Source: Siphonodentalium dalli
Lineage: Eukaryota > Mollusca > Scaphopoda > Gadilida > Siphonodentaliidae
NCBI GenBank assembly: GCA_032622095.1
Contig: CP136066.1
Location: 230,830,961-230,894,960, forward strand
Length of the DNA stretch: 64,000 bases
Reading direction: 5' to 3'
In this document: positions 1-12,519 of the stretch, piece by piece
Layout: each line of letters opens with the position of its first letter
Numbering within the stretch: position 1 is the first letter of the stretch
Notes under the pieces: generated by a model
Told to the model about the DNA's origin: nothing
Database searches by the model: none
What the model saw: only the letters and a program-made list of their open reading frames with translations
Program-made: the position numbers and the translations under genes

Positions 1-1735
1 AAGAAAGAGTTAAATCACAGAAAGGCTGGTGTGTGTACCACGAAAACGGACATTACTCAAGGAAAGAAAGAGTTAAATCACAGAAAGGCTGGTGTGTGTA
101 CCACGAAAACGGACATTACTCAAGGAAAGAAAGAGTTAAATCACAGAAAGGCTTGTGTGTGTACCACGAGAACGGACATTACTCAAGGAAAGAAAGAGTT
201 AAATCACAGAAAGGCTGGTGTGTGTACCACGAAAACGGAGATTATTCAAGAAAAGAAAGGGTTAAATCACAGAAAGGCTGGTATATGTAACCACGAAACG
301 GACATTACTCAAGGAAAGAAAGGGTTAAATAACAGAAAAGCTCGTGTGTGTAACCACGATAACGGACATTACTCAAGAAAAGAAAGGGCTAAATCACAGA
401 AAGGATGGTGTGTGTACCACGAAAACGGACATTACTCAAGGAAAGAAAGGGTTAAATCACAGAAAGGCTGATGTGTGTATACCACGAAAACGGACATTAC
501 TCAAGGAAAGAAAGGGTTAAATCACAGAAAGGCTCGTGTGTGTATACCACGAAAACGGACATTACTCAAGGAAAGAAAGGGTTAAATCACAGAAAGGCTC
601 GTGTGTGTATACCACGAAAACGGACATTACTCAAGAAAAGAAAGGGTTAAATCACAGAAAGGCTCGTGTGTGTATACCACGAAAACGGACATTACTCAAG
701 GAAAGAAAGGGTTAAATCACAGAAAGGCTCGTGTGTGTACCACGAAAACGGACATTACTCAAGGAAAGAATGGGCTAAATCACAGAAAGGCTCGTGTGTG
801 TACCACGAAAACGGACATTACTCAAGGGAAGAAAGGGTTAAATCACAGAAAGGATGGTGTGTGTACCACGAAAACGAACATTACTCAAGAAAGAAAGGGC
901 TAAATCACAGTAAGACTCGTGTGTACCACGAAAACGGACATTACTCAAGGAAAGAACGGGCTAAATCACAGAAAGGCTCGTGTGTGTACCACGAAAACGG
1001 ACATTACTCAAGGGAAGAAAGGGTTAAATCACAGAAAGGATGGTGTGTGTACCACGAAAACGGACATTACTCAAGAAAGAAAGGGCTAAATCACAGTAAG
1101 ACTCGTGTGTACCACGAAAACGGACATTACTCAAGAAAAGAAAGGGATAAATCACAGAAAGGCTCGTGTGTGTAACCACGAAAACGGACGTTACTCAAGA
1201 AAAGAAAGTGTTACATCACAGAAAGGCTGGTGTATGTAACCACGAAAACGGACATTACTCAAGGAAAGAAAGAGTTAAATCACAGAAAGGCTGGTGTGTG
1301 TACCACGAAAACGGACATTACTCAAGGAAAGAAAGAGTTAAATCACAGAAAGGCTTGTGTGTGTACCACGAAAACGGACATTACTCAAGGAAAGAAAGAG
1401 TTAAATCACAGAAAGGCTGGTGTGTGTACCACGAAAACGGACATTACTCAAGGAAAGAAAGAGTTAAATCACAGAAAGGCTGGTGTGTGCACCACGAAAA
1501 CGGAGATTATTCAAGAAAAGAAAGGGTTAAATCACAGAAAGGCTGGTAAATGTAACCACGAAACGGACATTACTCAAGGAAAGAAAGGGTTAAATAACAG
1601 AAAAGCTCGTGTGTGTAACCACGATAACGGACATTACTCAAGAAAAGAAAGGGCTAAATCACAGAAAGGATGGTGTGTGTACCACGAAAACGGACATTAC
1701 TCAAGGAAAGAAAGGGTTAAATCACAGAAAGGCTC
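1..1735. repeat. Higher-order repeat block A, copy 1 (3,672-bp spacing)
   Basis: This segment recurs at 3,673-5,407 with constant spacing of 3,672 bp. Shared private variants include the CGTTACTCA monomer with GTGTTACATC near 1,189-1,215 (4,861-4,887), and the linked pair of GAGATTATTC and GTATATGTAACCACGAAACGG-type monomers. I see only a few differences: GAACGGGC at 955 versus GAATGGGC, GTAAATG at 1,547 versus GTATATG, and a C/A change near 279. It starts before the window, so its true left limit is unknown. Confidence 0.85.
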
Positions 1736-2529
1736 GTGTATGTAACCACGAAAACGGACAGTACTCAAGGAAAGAAAGGGCTAAACCACAGAAAGGCTCG
1801 TGTGTGTACCACGAAAACGGACATTACTCAAGGGAAGAAAGGGTTAAATCACAGAAAGGCTCGTGTGTGTGTACCACGAAAACGGACATTACTCAAGGAA
1901 AGAAAGGGTTAAATCACAGAAAGGCTCGTGTGTGTGTGTGTACCACGAAAACGGACATTACTCAAGGAAAGAAAGGGTTAAATCACAGAAAGGCTGGTGT
2001 GTGTACCACGAAAACGGAAATTACTCAAGGAAAGAAACGGCTAAATCACAGAAAGGCTCGTGTGTATACCACGAAAACGGACATTAATCAAAGAAAGAAA
2101 GGGTTAAATCACAGAAAGGCTCATGTGTGTACCACGAAAACGGACATTACTCAAGGGAAGAAAGGGTTAAATCACAGAAAGGCTCGTGTGTGTACCACGA
2201 AAACGGACATTACTCAAGGGAAGAAAGGGTTAAATCACAGAAAGGATGGTGTGTGTACCACGAAAACGAACATTACTCAAGAAAGAAAGGGCTAAATCAC
2301 AGTAAGACTCGTGTGTACCACGAAAACGGACATTACTCAAGAAAAGAAAGGGTTAAATCACAGAAAGGCTGGTGTGTGTACTACGAAAACGGACATTACT
2401 CAAGAAAGAAAGGGCTAAATCACAGTTAGACTCGTGTGTACCACGAAAACGGACATTACTCAAGAAAAGAAAGGGTTAAATCACAGAAAGGCTGGTGTAT
2501 GAAACCACGAAAACGGACATTACTCAATG
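1736..2529. repeat. Irregular monomer block with expanded GT linkers
   Basis: This stretch separates two copies of block A and does not follow its monomer order. It holds the two longest GT linkers I found (1,863-1,872 and 1,928-1,941), a GGGCTAAACCACAG variant near 1,782, an ACATTAATCAAAG variant near 2,091, and a GTGTATGAAACC linker near 2,497 that replaces the usual GTATGTAACC. Its part 2,218-2,434 matches 24,817-25,033. It is still pure satellite, with no foreign sequence. Confidence 0.75.
1863..1941 (+). repeat. Dinucleotide expansions in two successive linkers
   Basis: Most linkers carry four GT units before ACC. Here the first linker (1,863-1,872) has five, giving a 65-bp monomer, and the next (1,928-1,941) has seven, giving a 69-bp monomer. 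These are simple slippage-type changes and differ from the common 65-bp monomers, whose extra two bases come from GTATACC in place of GTACC. Confidence 0.9.
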
Positions 2530-3412
2530 AAAGAAAGAGTTAAATCACAGAAAGGCTGGTGTGTGTACCACGAAAACGGACATTACTCAAGGAAAGAAAG
2601 AGTTAAATCACAGAAAGGCTTGTGTGTGTACCACGAGAACGGACATTACTCAAGGAAAGAAAGAGTTAAATCACAGAAAGGCTGGTGTGTGTACCACGAA
2701 AACGGAGATTATTCAAGAAAAGAAAGGGTTAAATCACAGAAAGGCTGGTATATGTAACCACGAAACGGACATTACTCAAGGAAAGAAAGGGTTAAATAAC
2801 AGAAAAGCTTGTGTGTGTAACCACGATAACGGACATTACTCAAGAAAAGAAAGGGCTAAATCACAGAAAGGATGGTGTGTGTACCACGAAAACGGACATT
2901 ACTCAAGGAAAGAAAGGGTTAAATCACAGAAAGGCTGGTGTGTGTATACCACGAAAACGGACATTACTCAAGGAAAGAAAGGGTTAAATCACAGAAAGGC
3001 TCGTGTGTGTATACCACGAAAACGGACATTACTCAAGGAAAGAAAGGGTTAAATCACAGAAAGGCTCGTGTGTGGATACCACGAAAACGGACATTACTCA
3101 AGGAAAGAAAGGGTTAAATCACAGAAAGGCTCGTGTGTGTATACCACGAAAACGGACATTACTCAAGGAAAGAAAGGGTTAAATCACAGAAAGGCTCGTG
3201 TGTGTACCACGAAAACGGACATTACTCAAGGAAAGAATGGGCTAAATCACAGAAAGGCTCGTGTGTGTACCACGAAAACGGACATTACTCAAGGGAAGAA
3301 AGGGTTAAATCACAGAAAGGATGGTGTGTGTACCACGAAAACGGACATTACTCAAGAAAGAAAGGGCTAAATCACAGTAAGACTCGTGTGTACCACGAAA
3401 ACGGACATTACT
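2530..3412. repeat. Partial extra copy of block A (2,467-bp spacing)
   Basis: Matches 63-945 at a spacing of 2,467 bp, including the ACGAGAACGG monomer, the GTATATGTAACCACGAAACGG monomer and the three-base-short CAAGAAAGAAAGG / CAGTAAGACTCG monomer. From about 3,381 onward it instead follows 1,100-1,390 at a spacing of 2,281 bp. The step of 186 bp equals three monomers (63+63+60), so three monomers present at 946-1,131 are missing here. Confidence 0.75.
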
Positions 3413-3672
3413 CAAGAAAAGAAAGGGTTAAATCACAGAAAGGCTCGTGTGTGTAACCACGAAAACGGACATTACTCAAGAAAAGAAAGTGTTAAATCAC
3501 AGAAAGGCTGGTGTATGTAACCACGAAAACGGACATTACTCAAGGAAAGAAAGGGTTAAATCACAGAAAGGCTGGTGTGTGTACCACGAAAACGGACATT
3601 ACTCAAGGAAAGAAAGAGTTAAATCACAGAAAGGCTTGTGTGTGTACCACGAAAACGGACATTACTCAAGGA
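3413..3672. repeat. Link segment before the second full block A
   Basis: Follows 1,132-1,391 at 2,281-bp spacing: a GTGTGTAACC 64-bp monomer, then GTGTTAAATC, then GTATGTAACC. At 3,673 the order resets to that seen at base 1. No unique sequence is present. Confidence 0.65.
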
Positions 3673-5407
3673 AAGAAAGAGTTAAATCACAGAAAGGCTG
3701 GTGTGTGTACCACGAAAACGGACATTACTCAAGGAAAGAAAGAGTTAAATCACAGAAAGGCTGGTGTGTGTACCACGAAAACGGACATTACTCAAGGAAA
3801 GAAAGAGTTAAATCACAGAAAGGCTTGTGTGTGTACCACGAGAACGGACATTACTCAAGGAAAGAAAGAGTTAAATCACAGAAAGGCTGGTGTGTGTACC
3901 ACGAAAACGGAGATTATTCAAGAAAAGAAAGGGTTAAATCACAGAAAGGCAGGTATATGTAACCACGAAACGGACATTACTCAAGGAAAGAAAGGGTTAA
4001 ATAACAGAAAAGCTCGTGTGTGTAACCACGATAACGGACATTACTCAAGAAAAGAAAGGGCTAAATCACAGAAAGGATGGTGTGTGTACCACGAAAACGG
4101 ACATTACTCAAGGAAAGAAAGGGTTAAATCACAGAAAGGCTGATGTGTGTATACCACGAAAACGGACATTACTCAAGGAAAGAAAGGGTTAAATCACAGA
4201 AAGGCTCGTGTGTGTATACCACGAAAACGGACATTACTCAAGGAAAGAAAGGGTTAAATCACAGAAAGGCTCGTGTGTGTATACCACGAAAACGGACATT
4301 ACTCAAGAAAAGAAAGGGTTAAATCACAGAAAGGCTCGTGTGTGTATACCACGAAAACGGACATTACTCAAGGAAAGAAAGGGTTAAATCACAGAAAGGC
4401 TCGTGTGTGTACCACGAAAACGGACATTACTCAAGGAAAGAATGGGCTAAATCACAGAAAGGCTCGTGTGTGTACCACGAAAACGGACATTACTCAAGGG
4501 AAGAAAGGGTTAAATCACAGAAAGGATGGTGTGTGTACCACGAAAACGAACATTACTCAAGAAAGAAAGGGCTAAATCACAGTAAGACTCGTGTGTACCA
4601 CGAAAACGGACATTACTCAAGGAAAGAATGGGCTAAATCACAGAAAGGCTCGTGTGTGTACCACGAAAACGGACATTACTCAAGGGAAGAAAGGGTTAAA
4701 TCACAGAAAGGATGGTGTGTGTACCACGAAAACGGACATTACTCAAGAAAGAAAGGGCTAAATCACAGTAAGACTCGTGTGTACCACGAAAACGGACATT
4801 ACTCAAGAAAAGAAAGGGATAAATCACAGAAAGGCTCGTGTGTGTAACCACGAAAACGGACGTTACTCAAGAAAAGAAAGTGTTACATCACAGAAAGGCT
4901 GGTGTATGTAACCACGAAAACGGACATTACTCAAGGAAAGAAAGAGTTAAATCACAGAAAGGCTGGTGTGTGTACCACGAAAACGGACATTACTCAAGGA
5001 AAGAAAGAGTTAAATCACAGAAAGGCTTGTGTGTGTACCACGAAAACGGACATTACTCAAGGAAAGAAAGAGTTAAATCACAGAAAGGCTGGTGTGTGTA
5101 CCACGAAAACGGACATTACTCAAGGAAAGAAAGAGTTAAATCACAGAAAGGCTGGTGTGTGCACCACGAAAACGGAGATTATTCAAGAAAAGAAAGGGTT
5201 AAATCACAGAAAGGCTGGTATATGTAACCACGAAACGGACATTACTCAAGGAAAGAAAGGGTTAAATAACAGAAAAGCTCGTGTGTGTAACCACGATAAC
5301 GGACATTACTCAAGAAAAGAAAGGGCTAAATCACAGAAAGGATGGTGTGTGTACCACGAAAACGGACATTACTCAAGGAAAGAAAGGGTTAAATCACAGA
5401 AAGGCTG
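3673..5407. repeat. Higher-order repeat block A, copy 2
   Basis: Second copy of 1-1,735, 3,672 bp downstream, with only a handful of visible substitutions and no length change. After 5,407 the two copies part: this one continues with a GTGTATACC linker, whereas copy 1 continues with GTATGTAACC. Confidence 0.85.
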
Positions 5408-5917
5408 GTGTGTGTATACCACGAAAACGGACATTACTCAAGGAAAGAAAGGGTTAAATCACAGAAAGGCTCGTGTGTGTATACCACGAAAACGGACATT
5501 ACTCAAGGAAAGAAAGGGTTAAATCACAGAAAGGCTTGTGTGTGTATACCACGAAAACGGACATTACTCAAGGAAAGAAAGGGTTAAATCACAGAAAGGC
5601 TCGTGTGTGTACCACGAAAACGGACATTACTCAAGGAAAGAATGGGCTAAATCACAGAAAGGCTCGTGTGTGTACCACGAAAACGGACATTACTCAAGGA
5701 AAGAAAGGGCTATGTCACAGAAAGGCTGGTGTGTGTACCACGAAAACGGACATTACTCAAGGAAAGAAAGGGCTAAATCACAGAAAGGCTGGTGTGTGTA
5801 CCACGAAAACGGACATTACTCAAGGAAAGAAAGGGCTAAATCACAGAAAGGCTGGTGTGTGTACCACGAAAACGGACATTACTCAAGGAAAGAAAGGGCT
5901 AAATCACAGAAAGGCTC

Positions 5918-6270
5918 GTGTATGTAACCACGAAAACGGACATTACTCAAGGAAAGAAAGGGCTAAGTCACAGAAAGGCTGGTGTATGTAAGCACGAAAA
6001 CGGACAGTACTCAAGGAAAGAAAGGGCTATGTCACAGAAAGGATGGTGTGTATACCACGAAAACGGACATTACTCAAGGAATGAAAGGGCTAAATCACAT
6101 AAAGGCTCGTGTGTGTACCACGAAAACGGACATTACTCAAGAAAAGAAAGGGCTAAATCACAGAAAGGCTCGTGTGTGTAACACGAAAACGGACATTACT
6201 CAAGGATAGAAAGGGTTAAATCACAGAAAGGCTCGTGTGTGTACCACGAAAACGGACATTACTCTAGGAA
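5918..6270. repeat. T-module (recurrent marker block), reference copy
   Basis: A fixed series of rare monomer variants: a GTATGTAACC linker, GGGCTAAGTCACAG, GACAGTACTC, GGGCTATGTCACAG with a GTGTATACC linker, GGAATGAAAGG, CACATAAAGG, GTGTGTAACACG, CAAGGATAG and finally ACTCTAGG. Related copies start near 17,343, 17,977, 19,695, 20,329, 24,276, 28,598, 29,233, 32,980, 33,864, 35,761, 38,231, 49,389, 53,190 and 63,478. Those at 24,276, 28,598, 29,233 and 35,761 are partial or altered at the right end. Most are preceded by a GGGCTATGTCACAG monomer and several GGGCTAAATC/CTGG monomers. I see no function; it is a useful landmark. Confidence 0.85.
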
Positions 6271-7634
6271 AGAAAGGGCTAAATCACAGAAAGGATGGTG
6301 TGTGTACCACGAAAACGGACATTACTCAAGGAAAGAAAGGGTTAAATCACAGAAAGGCTGGTGTGTGTATACCACGAAAACGGACATTACTCAAGGAAAG
6401 AAAGGATTAAATCACAGAAAGGCTCGTGTGTGTATACCACGAAAACGGACATTACTCAAGGAAAGAAAGGGTTAAATCACAGAAAGGCTCATGTGTGTAT
6501 ACCACGAAAACGGACATTACTCAAGGAAAGAAAGGGTTAAATCACAGAAAGGCTCGTGTGTGTATACCACGAAAACGGACATTACTCAAGGAAAGAAAGG
6601 GTTAAATCACAGAAAGGCTCGTGTGTGTACCACGAAAACGGACATTACTCAAGGAAAGAATGGGCTAAATCACAGAAAGACTCGTGTGTGTACCACGAAA
6701 ACGGACATTACTCAAGGGAAGAAAGGGTTAAATCACAGAAAGGATGGTGTGTGTACCACGAAAACGAACATTACTCAAGAAAGAAAGGGCTAAATCACAG
6801 TAAGACTCGTGTGTACCACGAAAACGGACATTACTCAAGAAAAGAAAGGGTTAAATCACAGAAAGGATGGTGTGTGTACCACGAAAACGGACATTACTCA
6901 AGAAAAGAAAGAGTTAAATCACAGAAAGGCTGGTGTGTGCACCACGAAAACGGAGATTATTCTAGAAAAGAAAGGGTTAAATCACAGAAAGGCTGGTATA
7001 TGTAACCACGAAACGGACATTACTCAAGGAAAGAAAGGGTTAAATAACAGAAAACCTCGTGTGTGTAACCACGATAACGGACATTACTCAAGAAAAGAAA
7101 GGGCTAAATCACAGAAAGGATGGTGTGTGTACCACGAAAACGGACATTACTCAAGGAAAGAAAGGGTTAAATCACAGAAAGGCTGCTGGTGTGTGTACCA
7201 CGAAAACGGACATTACTCAAGGAAAGAAAGGGCTAAATCACAGAAAGGATTGTGTGTGTACCACGAAAACGGACATTACTGAAGGAAAGAAATGGTTAAA
7301 TCATAGAAAGGCTGGTGTGTGTACCACGGAAACGGACATTACTCAAGGAAAGAAAGGGTTAAATCACAGAAAGGATGGTGTGTGTACCACGAAAACGGAC
7401 ATTACTCAAGGAAAGAAAGGGTTAAATCACAGAAAGGCTGGTATGTGTATACGACGAAAACGGACATTACTCAAGGAAAGAAAGGGTTAAATCACAGAAA
7501 GGCTCGTGTGTGTATACCACGAAAACGGACATTACTCAAGGAAAGAAAGGGTTAAATCACAGAAAGGCTCGTGTTTGTATACCACGAAAACTGACATTAC
7601 TCATTAAAGAAAGGGTTAAATCACAGAAAGGCTC
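6271..7634. repeat. Lead-in segment between T-module and 2.4-kb units
   Basis: Satellite monomers beginning with five successive 65-bp GTATACC-linker monomers, then the short CAGTAAGACTCG monomer, a GAGATTATTC monomer carrying TCTAG instead of TCAAG (6,960), the first 66-bp monomer with an extra CTG (GGCTGCTGG, 7,181), and TTACTGAAGG at 7,276. The same order, including TTACTGAAGG, lies at 53,543-54,906. Confidence 0.75.
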
Positions 7635-10108
7635 GTGTGTGTATACCACGAAAACGGACATTACTCAAGGAAAGAAAGGGTTAAATCACAGAAAGGCTCG
7701 TGTGTGTACCACGAAAACGGACATTACTCAAGGAAAGAATGGGCTAAATCACAGAAAGGCTCGTGTGTGTACCACGAAAACGGACATTACTCAAGGGAAG
7801 AAAGGGTTAAATCACAGAAAGGATGGTGTGTGTACCACGAAAACGAACAATACTCAAGAAAGAAAGGGCTAAATCACAGTAAGACTCGTGTGTACCACGA
7901 AAACGGACATTACTCAAGAAAAGAAAGGGTTAAATCACAGAAAGGCTGGTGTGTGTACCACGAAAACGGACATTACTCAAGGAAAGAAACTGTTAAATCA
8001 CAGAAAGGCTGGTGTATGTAACCACGAAAACGGACATTACTCAAGGAAAGAAAGAGTTAAATCACAGAAAGGCTGGTGTGTGTACCACGAAAACGGACAT
8101 TACTCAAGGAAAGAAAGAGTTAAATCACAGAAAGGCTTGTGTGTGTACCACGAAAACGGACATTACTCAAGGAAAGAAAGAGTTAAATCACAGAAAGGCT
8201 GGTGTGTGTACCACGAAAACGGACATTACTCAAGGAAAGAAAGAGTTAAATCACAGAAAGGCTGGTGTGTGCACCACGAAAACGGAGATTATTCAAGAAA
8301 AGAAAGGGTTAAATCACAGAAAGGCTGGTATATGTAACCACGAAACGGACATTACTCAAGGAAAGAAAGGGTTAAATAACAGAAAAGCTCGTGTGTGTGA
8401 CCACGATAACGGACATTACTCAAGAAAAGAAAGGGCTAAATCACAGAAAGGATGGTGCGTGTACCACGAAAACGGACATTACTCAAGGAAAGAAAGGGTT
8501 AAATCACAGAAAGGCTGCTGGTGTGTGTACCACGAAAACGGACATTACTCAAGGAAAGAAAGGGCTAAATCACAGAAAGGATTGTGTGTGTACCACGAAA
8601 ACGGACATTACTCAAGGGAAGAAAGTGTTAAATCACAGAAAGGCTGGTGTATGTAACCACGAAAACGGACATTACTCAAGGAAAGAAAGGGCTAAATCAC
8701 AGAAAGGCTCGTGTGTGTATACCACGAAAACGGACATTACTCAAGGAAAGAAAGGGTTAAATCACAGAAAGGCTCGTGTGTGTACCACGAAATCGGACAT
8801 TACTCAAGGAAAGAATGGGCTAAATCACAGAAAGGCTCGTGTGTGTACCACGAAAACGGACATTACTCAAGGGAAGAAAGTGTTAAATCACAGAAAGGCT
8901 GGTGTATGTAACCACGAAAACGGACATTACTCAAGGAAAGAAAGAGTTAAATCTCAGAAAGGCTGGTGTGTGTACCACGTAAACGGACATTACCCAAGGA
9001 AAGAAAGAGTTAAATCCCAGAAAGGCTTGTGTGTGTACCACGAAAACGGACATTACTCAAGGAAAGAAAGAGTTAAATCACAGAAAGGCTGGTGTGTGTA
9101 CCACGAAAACGGACATTACTCAAGGAAAGAAAGAGTTAAATCACAGAAAGGCTGGTGTGTGCACCACGAAAACTGAGATTATTCAAGAAAAGAAAGGGTT
9201 AAATCACAGAAAGGCTGGTATATGTAACCACGAAATGGACATTACTCAAGGAAAGAAAGGGTTAAATAACAGAAAAGCTCGAGTGTGTAACCACGATAAC
9301 GGACATTACTCAAGAAAAGAAAGGGCTAAATCACAGAAAGGATGGTGTGTGTACCACGAAAACGGACATTACTCATGGAAAGAAAGGGTTAAATCACAGA
9401 AAGGCTGGTGTGTGTATACCACGAAAACGGACATTACTCAAGGAAAGAAAGGGTTAAATCACAGAAAGGCTCGTGTGTGTATACCACGAAAACGGACATT
9501 ACTCAAGGAAAGAAAGGGTTAAATCACAGAAAGGCTCGTGTGTGTATACCACGAAAACGGACATTACTCAAGGAAAGAAAGGGTTAAATCACAGAAAGGC
9601 TCGTGTGTGTATACCACGAAAACGGACATTACTCAAGGAAAGAAAGGGTTAAATCACAGAAAGGCTCGTGTGTGTACCACGAAAACGGACATTACTCAAG
9701 GAAAGAATGGGCTAAATCACAGAAAGGCTCGTGTGTGTACCACGAAAACGGAAATTACTCAAGAAAAGAATGGGCTAAATCACAGAAAGGCTCGTGTGTG
9801 TACCACGAAAACGGACATTACTCATTAAAGAAAGGGTTAAATCACAGAAAGGCTCGTGTGTGTATACCACGAAAACGGACATTACTCAAGGAAAGAAAGG
9901 GTTAAATCACAGAAAGGCTCGTGTGTGTACCACGAAAACGGACATTACTCAAGGAAAGAATGGGCTAAATCACAGAAAGGCTCGTGAGTGTACCACGAAA
10001 ACGGACATTACTCAAGGAAAGAAAGGGTTAAATCACAGAAAGGCTCGTGTGTGTACCACGAAAACGGACATTACTCATTAAAGAAAGGGTTAAATCACAG
10101 AAAGGCTT
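7635..10108. repeat. Higher-order unit U1 (2,474 bp)
   Basis: First of four tandem units defined by recurrence of the same monomer order at 7,635, 10,109, 12,520 and 14,868. Each contains, in order: TGGGCTAAATC, CAAGGGAAG, the short CAGTAAGACTCG monomer, GAAACTGTTA, a GAGTTA run, GAGATTATTC, GTATATGTAACC, GATAACGG, the CTG-insert monomer and CAAGGGAAGAAAGTG. U1 also carries GAAATCGG near 8,791 and CGTAAACGG near 8,978. It includes the ACTCATTAAAG deletion monomers near 9,822 and 10,075. Confidence 0.85.
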
Positions 10109-12519
10109 GTGTGTGTATACCACGAAAACGGACATTACTCAAGGAAAGAAAGGGTTAAATCACAGAAAGGCTCGTGTGTGTACCACGAAAACGGACATTA
10201 CTCAAGGAAAGAATGGGCTAAATCACAGAAAGGCTCGTGTGTGTACCACGAAAACGGACATTACTCAAGGGAAGAAAGGGTTAAATCACAGAAAGGATGG
10301 TGTGTGTACCACGAAAACGAACATTACTCAAGAAAGAAAGGGCTAAATCACAGTAAGACTCGTGTGTACCACGAAAACGGACATTACTCAAGAAAATAAA
10401 GGGTTAAATCACAGAAAGGCTGGTGTGTGTACCACGAAAACGGACATTACTCAAGGAAAGAAACTGTTAAATCACAGAAAGGCTGGTGTATGTAACCACG
10501 AAAACGGACATTACTCAAGGAAAGAAAGAGTTAAATCACAGAAAGGCTGGTGTGTGTACCACGAAAACGGACATTACTCAAGGAAAGAAAGAGTTAAATC
10601 ACAGAAAGGCTTGTGTGTGTACCACGAAAACGGACATTACTCAAGGAAAGAAAGAGTTAAATCACAGAAAGGCTGGTGTGTGTACCACGAAAACGGAGAT
10701 TATTCAAGAAAAGAAAGGGCTAAATCACAGAAAGGCTGGTATATGTAACCACGAAACGGACATTACTCAAGGAAAGAAAGGGTTAAATAACAGAAAAGCT
10801 CGTGTGTGTGACCACGATAACGGACATTACTCAAGAAAAGAAAGGGCTAAATCACAGAAAGGATGGTGCGTGTACCACGAAAACGGACATTACTCAAGGA
10901 AAGAAAGGGTTAAATCACAGAAAGGCTGCTGGTGTGTGTACCACGAAAACGGACATTACTCAAGGAAAGAAAGGGCTAAATCACAGAAAGGATTGTGTGT
11001 GTACCACGAAAACGGACATTACTCAAGGGAAGAAAGTGTTAAATCACAGAAAGGCTGGTGTATGTAACCACGAAAACGGACATTACTCAAGGAAAGAAAG
11101 GGCTAAATCACAGAAAGGCTCGTGTGTGTATACCACGAAAACGGACATTACTCAAGGAAAGAAAGGGTTAAATCACAGAAAGGCTCGTGTGTGTACCACG
11201 AAATCGGACATTACTCAAGGAAAGAATGGGCTAAATCACAGAAAGGCTCGTGTGTGTACCACGAAAACGGACATTACTCAAGGGAAGAAAGTGTTAAATC
11301 ACAGAAAGGCTGGTGTATGTAACCACGAAAACGGACATTACTCAAGGAAAGAAAGAGTTAAATCTCAGAAAGGCTGGTGTGTGTACCACGAAAACGGACA
11401 TTACCCAAGGAAAGAAAGAGTTAAATCCCAGAAAGGCTTGTGTGTGTACCACGAAAACGGACATTACTCAAGGAAAGAAAGAGTTAAATCACAGAAAGGC
11501 TGGTGTGTGTACCACGAAAACGGACATTACTCAAGGAAAGAAAGAGTTAAATCACAGAAAGGCTGGTGTGTGCACCACGAAAACTGAGATTATTCAAGAA
11601 AAGAAAGGGTTAAATCACAGAAAGGCTGGTATATGTAACCACGAAATGGACATTACTCAAGGAAAGAAAGGGTTAAATAACAGAAAAGCTCGAGTGTGTA
11701 ACCACGATAACGGACATTACTCAAGAAAAGAAAGGGCTAAATCACAGAAAGGATGGTGTGTGTACCACGAAAACGGACATTACTCATGGAAAGAAAGGGT
11801 TAAATCACAGAAAGGCTGGTGTGTGTATACCACGAAAACGGACATTACTCAAGGAAAGAAAGGGTTAAATCACAGAAAGGCTCGTGTGTGTATACCACGA
11901 AAACGGACATTACTCAAGGAAAGAAAGGGTTAAATCACAGAAAGGCTCGTGTGTGTATACCACGAAAACGGACATTACTCAAGGAAAGAAAGGGTTAAAT
12001 CACAGAAAGGCTCGTGTGTGTATACCACGAAAACGGACATTACTCAAGGAAAGAAAGGGTTAAATCACAGAAAGGCTCGTGTGTGTACCACGAAAACGGA
12101 CATTACTCAAGGAAAGAATGGGCTAAATCACAGAAAGGCTCGTGTGTGTACCACGAAAACGGAAATTACTCAAGAAAAGAATGGGCTAAATCACAGAAAG
12201 GCTCGTGTGTGTACCACGAAAACGGACATTACTCATTAAAGAAAGGGTTAAATCACAGAAAGGCTCGTGTGTGTATACCACGAAAACGGACATTACTCAA
12301 GGAAAGAAAGGGTTAAATCACAGAAAGGCTCGTGTGTGTACCACGAAAACGGACATTACTCAAGGAAAGAATGGGCTAAATCACAGAAAGGCTCGTGTGT
12401 GTACCACGAAAACGGACATTACTCAAGGAAAGAAAGGGTTAAATCACAGAAAGGCTCGTGTGTGTACCACGAAAACGGACATTACTCATTAAAGAAAGAG
12501 TTAAATCACAGAAAGGCTC
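10109..12519. repeat. Higher-order unit U2 (2,411 bp)
   Basis: Same order as U1 but one 63-bp monomer shorter: the GAGTTA run before GAGATTATTC has lost a copy near 10,650. GAAATCGG (near 11,202) is shared with U1 but not with U3 or U4, which groups U1 and U2. A single AATAAA hexamer arises at 10,395-10,400 through a G-to-T change in the polypurine block. Confidence 0.85.
12396..12458 (+). repeat. Representative 63-bp monomer
   Basis: This copy matches the majority base at nearly every position. Its parts are a GT linker at 12,396-12,402, the CCACGAAAACGG box at 12,404-12,415, a 14-nt purine run at 12,425-12,438 that contains the mirror-symmetric GGAAAGAAAGG (12,427-12,437), and TTAAATCACAG at 12,439-12,449. 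Composition is 25 A, 11 T, 11 C and 16 G (43% GC) with three CpGs. The start point is arbitrary; I cut at the linker because that is where length varies. The two sites that best define subtypes are the bases after GGCT (GG, CG or TG) and the GGGTTA/GAGTTA/GGGCTA position. Confidence 0.95.
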
